Assembly (NCBI GenBank): GCA_947053655.1
Contig: CAMRTO010000009.1
Coordinates: 1-53,801 of the forward strand
DNA length: 53,801 nucleotides
Source: an uncultured Clostridia bacterium
Lineage (GTDB): Bacteria > Bacillota > Clostridia > Christensenellales > Borkfalkiaceae
Direction of reading: 5' to 3'
Below the pieces are notes generated by a model that searched no databases, had not been told where the DNA came from, and saw nothing but the letters and a program-made list of their open reading frames with translations. Below are positions 49,685 to 53,801 of the stretch, one piece after another; position 1 is the stretch's first letter; each line of letters starts with the position of its first letter. The translations under genes and the position numbers were made by a program.

Positions 49685-51490
49685 ATGAGCAAACAGCAGA
49701 TAATACGCAATTTTTGCATAATAGCGCACATAGACCACGGCAAAAGCACCCTTGCGGACAGGCTTATGGAAAAGACGGGGCAGGTATCCTCGCGCGATAT
49801 GGAAAACCAGCTTCTCGACTCTATGGATATAGAAAGGGAGCGCGGCATTACCATAAAGCTTACGCCCGTAAGAATGTTTTACACAGCCAAGGACGGGCAG
49901 GAATACGTATTCAATTTAATCGACACCCCGGGACACGTCGACTTCACGTACGAGGTGTCGCGTTCGCTTGCCGCGTGCGAGGGCGCTATTTTGATAGTCG
50001 ACGCCTCGCAGGGGGTTGAGGCGCAGACGCTTGCAAACGTTTATCTCGCTTTGGAAAACAACCTTGAAATTCTGCCCGTAATCAACAAAATAGACCTGCC
50101 GTCCGCCCGTCCGGACGAGGCGAAAAAGGAAATAGAAGACGTAATAGGGCTTGACGCTTCCTACGCGCCCCTTGTTTCCGCCAAGGAAGGGATAGGCATC
50201 AGTGACGTTTTGGAAAGCGTCGTGCAATACTTCCCCGCGCCGCAGGGCGACGAAAACGCGCCGTTGAAGGCGCTGATTTTCGACAGCTATTACGACAACT
50301 ATAAGGGAGTTATACTTTTCGTCAGAATAAAGGACGGCAAAATAAAGGCGGGCGACAGGATAAAAACCTTTCGTTCCGATAAAATTTACGACGTTGTCGA
50401 AACGGGCGTATTCAGTCCCAACCTGATGCCGCAGGACGGACTTTCGGCGGGCGAGGTCGGTTATATAGCGGCTTCCATAAAATCCATACTCGACGTGGCG
50501 GTCGGCGACACCGTAATGAACGCGGACAACCCCGCGGCGGAACCGCTTGCGGGCTATAAAAAAGTGCAAAGCGTGGTTTTCTGCGGAATTTACCCGCTTG
50601 ACGGCAGCCGCTTCAACGATTTGAAGGAAGCTATTTTGAAATTACAGTTAAACGACGCTTCGCTTATATTCGAGCCCGACACTTCCGTCGCGCTTGGCTT
50701 CGGTTTCCGCTGCGGCTTTTTGGGACTTCTGCATATGGAAATAATTCAGGAGCGCATAGAGCGCGAGTTCGGACTGGAAATAATAACCACGGCGCCTTCC
50801 GTAAGCTATAAGGTAGTAAAGTCCGACGGCGAAATAATTTACGTGGACAATCCCTCGCACCTGCCGCCGCAGTCGGAAATAGAGCATATGGAGGAACCCA
50901 TTGTAAAGGCGGACATATATTCCCCGCCCGATTACCTCGGTCAGATAATGGATTTGTGCAGGGAAAAGAGGGGAACCTTTCTTCAAATGACTTACCTCGA
51001 TAAAAGCCGCGTAAGACTGGAATACGATTTGCCGCTTAACGAAATAATTTTCGACTTTTTCGACGCTATCAAATCGCGAACGCGCGGTTACGCCAGCTTC
51101 GATTACGAGCTGAAAGGGTACGAGCAAAGCAAGCTTGTAAAGCTGGACATTCTCTTGAACGGCGAGGCGTGCGACGCGCTTTCCATGATAGTGCACGAGG
51201 ACAGCGCCTACGCCCGCGGCAGGACGCTTTGCGAAAATTTGAAGGAGGCTATCCCCCGCCAGCTTTTCGAGGTGCCGGTGCAAGCCGCGATAGGCGGAAA
51301 AATTATCGCGCGCGAAACGGTCAAAGCCGTGCGTAAAGACGTGCTTGCCAAGTGCTACGGCGGCGACATAACCCGCAAGAAAAAGCTTTTGGAAAAGCAG
51401 AAAGAGGGCAAAAAGCGCATGCGGTCGATAGGTAGCGTAGAAGTTCCGTCGAAAGTGTTTATGCAGATATTAAAAACCAACAAGGATTGA
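49685..51490 (+). CDS. lepA: Elongation factor 4 (LepA)
   Basis: A 601-residue translational GTPase that back-translocates ribosomes or assists 30S assembly. The P-loop is AHIDHGKST near residues 13-21, with RGITIKL in switch I, DTPGHVDF near 80 and NKIDLP near 130. The LepA-specific C-terminal domain follows ([20 protein letters not shown], then [13 protein letters not shown]). The ATG at 49685 is preferred; a TTG two codons earlier is in frame. No Shine-Dalgarno is visible. First gene of a lepA-alkyltransferase-hemW unit; lepA next to hemW is the conserved Bacillota order. Confidence 0.97.
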   Translation: MSKQQIIRNFCIIAHIDHGKSTLADRLMEKTGQVSSRDMENQLLDSMDIERERGITIKLTPVRMFYTAKDGQEYVFNLIDTPGHVDFTYEVSRSLAACEGAILIVDASQGVEAQTLANVYLALENNLEILPVINKIDLPSARPDEAKKEIEDVIGLDASYAPLVSAKEGIGISDVLESVVQYFPAPQGDENAPLKALIFDSYYDNYKGVILFVRIKDGKIKAGDRIKTFRSDKIYDVVETGVFSPNLMPQDGLSAGEVGYIAASIKSILDVAVGDTVMNADNPAAEPLAGYKKVQSVVFCGIYPLDGSRFNDLKEAILKLQLNDASLIFEPDTSVALGFGFRCGFLGLLHMEIIQERIEREFGLEIITTAPSVSYKVVKSDGEIIYVDNPSHLPPQSEIEHMEEPIVKADIYSPPDYLGQIMDLCREKRGTFLQMTYLDKSRVRLEYDLPLNEIIFDFFDAIKSRTRGYASFDYELKGYEQSKLVKLDILLNGEACDALSMIVHEDSAYARGRTLCENLKEAIPRQLFEVPVQAAIGGKIIARETVKAVRKDVLAKCYGGDITRKKKLLEKQKEGKKRMRSIGSVEVPSKVFMQILKTNKD

Positions 51491-51491
51491 T

Positions 51492-51803
51492 ATGAAGGGT
51501 TTCAATAAAGCGGTTTACGAAGCCGTCAAGCGCGTGCCCGCGGGCAAGGTTTCAACCTACGGCGATATAGCCCGCGCAATCGGCGCGCCGTGCTGTGCCC
51601 GTCAGGTCGGCTGGGCGCTTCACGTCAATCCCGAGCAGGGCGTAATTCCCTGTCACAGAATAGTTTTTAAGGACGGAAGCCTTGCAAGCGGCTTCGCCTT
51701 CGGCGGACCCGAAGTGCAAAGGGCGATGCTCGAAAGCGAGGGCGTGGAAGTGTCGGCAGATGACAAAATAAATCTTGAAAAATTCCGTTGGGAGGGCGAC
51801 TAA
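51492..51803 (+). CDS. MGMT-family alkyltransferase domain protein
   Basis: A 103-residue protein equal to the DNA-binding/active-site domain of O6-methylguanine-DNA methyltransferase. It contains the HTH segment KVSTYGDIARAIGAPCCAR and the active-site motif VIPCHRIV with the acceptor Cys, so unlike alkyltransferase-like proteins with Trp in that place it may be active. The ending SGFAFGG replaces the usual GGYxxG. Typical full-length enzymes are about 170 residues; the N-terminal domain is absent. The gene starts one base after lepA and overlaps hemW by one base. Confidence 0.88.
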   Translation: MKGFNKAVYEAVKRVPAGKVSTYGDIARAIGAPCCARQVGWALHVNPEQGVIPCHRIVFKDGSLASGFAFGGPEVQRAMLESEGVEVSADDKINLEKFRWEGD

Positions 51804-52912
51804 TGGCAGGTATTTACGTTCACATTCCTTTTTGCAAAAGTAAATGCAGGTATTGCGATTTTGCTTCCTTTCCCGATAAAATCAATCTTGCGGAAAGCTA
51901 TATGGCGTGCGTTTACCGCGAAATGGCGAAGCGTAAAAGGCAGCTTGAAAATTATAGCTTCGATACGCTGTACATAGGCGGAGGCACGCCCTCCGTCGTC
52001 GACGAAAATTATATCGCCATGCTGGTTGCGGCGGCAAGGAAAAATTTCAACCTCGCAAAGGATGCGGAAATTACTGTCGAAATCAACCCCGGCACCGTCG
52101 GCGCAAATAAAATAGAAGCATATAAAAAATGCGGAATAAACCGTTTTTCCGTAGGCTTGCAGACGGCGGTCGACAGTCAGCTTGCCGATTTGGGCAGGAT
52201 ACACAGCCTTAAAGATTTTCTTCTGTGCGCAAAGCTTTTAAAGGGGGAAAATTTCAGCGTCGACGTAATGATAGGGCTTAAAAACCAGACCGTTTCCGAT
52301 ATAGAAAACACTATAGAAATTGCCGCAACAAGCGGGGCAAGTCATATTTCCATGTACGCCCTCACGCCCGAGGACGGAACGCCGATATATACGGATTATT
52401 TAAACGGCGAGCTGCCCGACGGCGACGAGGTTGCTGCCCAATACGAAGCCGGCGTAAAAAAGTTGAAATCTCTCGGCTTCGACAGGTACGAGGTTTCAAA
52501 CTTTTGCAAAAACGGCAGGGAGAGCCGCCACAACCTGAACTATTGGCGGCGCGGCGAATATATAGGCTTCGGAGTTTCCGCTTCAAGCTGTATAAACAAC
52601 GTGCGGTTTACGAACACCTACGATTTGGACGAATATTTTAAGTGTATTCTTTCCGACAATTTTGCGGTGATAGACAGCGGGGAGGTCGACGGAACCGACC
52701 GCGAGGAGGAGTATATAATGCTTGCCCTGCGTACCGAGCGGGGTATAAACCTTGAAGAATACAAGTCGCTTTTCGGTAACGATTTTACAAAAAAATACGC
52801 CGCGCAGATAAAAAAGCTGGAAAGCGCTTTGCTTTGCGGTGACGGATATTTGAAAATCAAGCCCGAAAAGCTGTTTGTGCAAAACGGGATAATAGTAGAG
52901 TTTTTCGGCTAA
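51803..52912 (+). CDS. hemW: Heme chaperone HemW (radical SAM, HemN-like)
   Basis: A 369-residue radical SAM protein. The cluster motif is HIPFCKSKCRYCDF (residues 6-19), with Cys at 10, 14 and 17 and Phe at 19. In true HemN the Phe place is a Cys, so this is HemW, a heme-binding chaperone rather than coproporphyrinogen dehydrogenase. YIGGGTPSVV near 60 and the VGLQTAVDSQL stretch are also typical. ATG 51803 with GGGAGGG upstream. Ends at a terminator that starts at the stop codon. Confidence 0.95.
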   Translation: MAGIYVHIPFCKSKCRYCDFASFPDKINLAESYMACVYREMAKRKRQLENYSFDTLYIGGGTPSVVDENYIAMLVAAARKNFNLAKDAEITVEINPGTVGANKIEAYKKCGINRFSVGLQTAVDSQLADLGRIHSLKDFLLCAKLLKGENFSVDVMIGLKNQTVSDIENTIEIAATSGASHISMYALTPEDGTPIYTDYLNGELPDGDEVAAQYEAGVKKLKSLGFDRYEVSNFCKNGRESRHNLNYWRRGEYIGFGVSASSCINNVRFTNTYDLDEYFKCILSDNFAVIDSGEVDGTDREEEYIMLALRTERGINLEEYKSLFGNDFTKKYAAQIKKLESALLCGDGYLKIKPEKLFVQNGIIVEFFG

Positions 52913-52950
52913 AATACCGCCGCGCGTTATTAAACGCGCGGCGGTATTTT
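52911..52950 (+). terminator. Terminator after hemW
   Basis: An 18-base perfect stem (AAAATACCGCCGCGCGTT with complement) overlapping the stop codon, ending in TTTT. Confidence 0.9.
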
Positions 52951-52951
52951 G

Positions 52952-53160
52952 TTTACGCAACTTTCGATTTATGCTATTATTTTTGCGGCGACGGTTTTTA
53001 TAACTTATTACAGGCTACACTTGGCTGCGTTCCGGCACTTTCGATTGTTCTTACTTTGCCCATTATCTTAACGGAATACTTCTTAACAGGGCAACGTGGT
53101 ACTCATCTATGTCGTTAGCGGTGCGGCCTGCGACTCACAAAGCGGTTGGTTTATTATACT
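52952..53160 (+). other. Hypervariable promoter-linked cassette C (WLRSG...VRPA)
   Basis: Promoter-like -35 TTTACG (52952-52957), 17 bases, -10 TATTAT (52975-52980), six bases, then the leader GGCGACGGTTTTTA (52987). The WLRSG anchor is at 53022-53036, a 28-codon open core at 53037-53120, and the VRPA anchor at 53121-53132, continuing THKAV. Upstream of the anchor the WLRSG frame is closed by a stop, so the leader is not coding in this copy. The next element is the 78-bp repeat, as for cassette E. Confidence 0.62.
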
Positions 53161-53238
53161 GTCATCCTGAGGCTCGCCGTAAGGAGCGAAGCGACGGAAT
53201 AGCGATTGTTACGCACAGCGTCAATCGCGTCAGGATCT
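53161..53238 (+). repeat. 78-bp dispersed repeat, right copy
   Basis: Identical in inverted orientation to 531-608. Starts GTCATCCTGAGGCTCGCC. Confidence 0.9.
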
Positions 53239-53388
53239 GAAATACAGATTCTTCACTACGTTTTGCGCATTATTATTGAAAAGATTCTTCACTGCGTTCA
53301 GAATGACAAAGCGGTGCGCAAAGCATCGCTACGCTCGCGCAGAATGACAGGAGACTGCGCGCGGAATGACAAAGCGGAAAAAACATGC
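53239..53388. repeat. REP-like repeat cluster, right
   Basis: Short motifs of the type AGATTCTTCACTGCGTTCAG and AGAATGACA occur several times, in the opposite sense to the left cluster. No gene is visible. Confidence 0.7.
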
Positions 53389-53544
53389 TAAAATGACAGT
53401 GGCGACGGTTTTTAAATCTACTTGGCTGCGTTCCGGCAGTTATGGCGGTTCGGGTAACGCTATTTATTTGACACCGGCAGGGTTCTATTGCGATACCTAT
53501 GTTTCACCCATATTAGCTGTGCGGCCTGCGACTCATCAAAGCGG
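53366..53544 (+). other. Hypervariable promoter-linked cassette B (WLRSG...VRPA)
   Basis: -35 ATGACA at 53366-53371, 17 bases, -10 TAAAAT (53389-53394), six bases, then GGCGACGGTTTTTA (53401). The leader is about 12 bases shorter than in the other copies. WLRSG anchor 53423-53437, 27-codon core 53438-53518, VRPA anchor from 53519, then a stop after THQSG. An in-frame ATG at 53393 and a GTG at 53399 lie at or before the predicted transcription start. The end overlaps the -35 zone of cassette A, so A and B form a tandem pair. Confidence 0.6.
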
Positions 53545-53760
53545 TTGATAATAATTATCGCGTATGATATTATAAATCAGGTGACGGTTTTTAAACTTAT
53601 TTCAGGCTACACTTGGCTGCGTTCCGGCAGTAATGGAACTGCGGACCAATCTCGTTACCTGACTTCATCAGGTTACAGGTACTATACGTACTCTGCCCGA
53701 CTTTTATCTGTGCGGCCTGCGCTTTACATGATAGGCTTATCCTTGGGGAGAAGCTCCGCG
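53545..53760 (+). other. Hypervariable promoter-linked cassette A (WLRSG...VRPA)
   Basis: -35 TTGATA (53545-53550), 17 bases, -10 TATTAT (53568-53573), six bases, then GGTGACGGTTTTTA (53580). WLRSG anchor 53614-53628, 27-codon core 53629-53709, VRPA anchor from 53710, continuing LYMIG and running into the AGGCTTATCCTTGGGGAG repeat. In this copy a GTG at 53581 could serve as a leaderless start for a protein of about 60 residues, but the other copies do not keep it. Confidence 0.6.
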
Positions 53761-53801
53761 TAGCGGTGATGAGGGGCTTTATTAATATCCCCTCATCCGT
53801 C
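53733..53801. repeat. Dispersed repeat, right window edge
   Basis: AGGCTTATCCTTGGGGAGAA, then TGATGAGGGG and CCCCTCATCCGTC. The inverted partner of the first part occupies 1-34, and a relative lies at 23418-23443. The repeat is cut by the window edge. Such edges are where assemblies often break. Confidence 0.65.

Noticed and set aside
1..53801. CRISPR array, tRNA or rRNA genes
   Set aside because: No regularly spaced short repeats with unique spacers, no tRNA-like sequence with CCA and TTCGA arms, and no rRNA segments were seen on either strand. The cassettes are not CRISPR repeats: their spacing and orientation vary.

Overview
The window looks like a piece of chromosome from an endospore-forming, anaerobic Clostridia-type member of the Bacillota, probably an uncultured gut lineage. 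The evidence is a nearly complete set of sporulation markers (yqfC, yqfD, spoVT, spoVB, spoIIGA-sigE, sigG, a ylmC/ymxH-type gene, yqzL), a clostridial pyruvate phosphate dikinase, Lgt, a YabN-type MazG fusion, HemW, LepA and gram-positive gene order (yqfC-yqfD-phoH-yqfF-ybeY-era-yqzL-recO). The exact family is inference; nothing here fixes it.

Layout. 1-870: repeat-rich end with two promoter-linked hypervariable cassettes on the minus strand and REP-like repeats. 871-5600: an unknown membrane protein, a PucR-type HTH protein, an S41 protease and a MinD-like/MinE-like pair. 5785-12816: a giant lipoprotein. 12924-18820: the yqfC-to-recO block. 18878-22650: an XRE regulator with a palindromic operator, ppdK and a beta-carbonic anhydrase. 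22650-28470: repeats, an XRE regulator, a strong rightward promoter and a 1586-residue membrane-anchored surface protein of mosaic codon usage. 28503-33832: lgt, spoVT, spoVB, yabN/mazG, dus. 33957-35459: BspA-like leucine-rich-repeat lipoprotein. 35561-39817: spoIIGA-sigE, sigG, a helical protein, a CvpA-like protein and a PRC-barrel protein. 39821-43808: DUF421/DUF4363 pair and a folate operon (folC, a 45-residue unknown, folP, folB-folK fusion). 43826-47134: ppx/gppA-HD, maf, an MreB-like actin. 47169-49614: YwaF-like membrane protein, a small island bounded by 37-bp imperfect inverted repeats, and an XRE/DUF6809 divergent pair. 49649-52950: lepA, an alkyltransferase-like gene, hemW. 52952-53801: a mirror of the left end, with three more cassettes.

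The most interesting signal is the cassette family at both ends. Five cassettes each have a sigma-A-like promoter with exactly 17 bases between -35 and -10, then exactly 6 bases, then GGYGACGGTTTTT. A conserved anchor encoding TWLRSG follows, then a 26-28 codon open but hypervariable core, then a conserved anchor encoding VRPA. The encoded pattern resembles the C-terminal end of DUF6273/C-type-lectin-like surface proteins, but there is no consistent start codon and no full-length gene in the window. They look like separately transcribed variable modules (possible donor, template or regulatory RNAs), a system I cannot match to a known one. No reverse transcriptase or recombinase is present in the window.

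Function and regulation. Most genes are housekeeping or sporulation genes in compact operons with 4-26 base overlaps. Several promoters are legible by eye, including good sigma-F/G matches before sigG and spoVT, and a sigma-E match before yqfC. Three genes (yqfC, spoIIGA, lepA) appear to start at or within a few bases of the predicted transcription start. All family assignments come from reading motifs; no database search was run.
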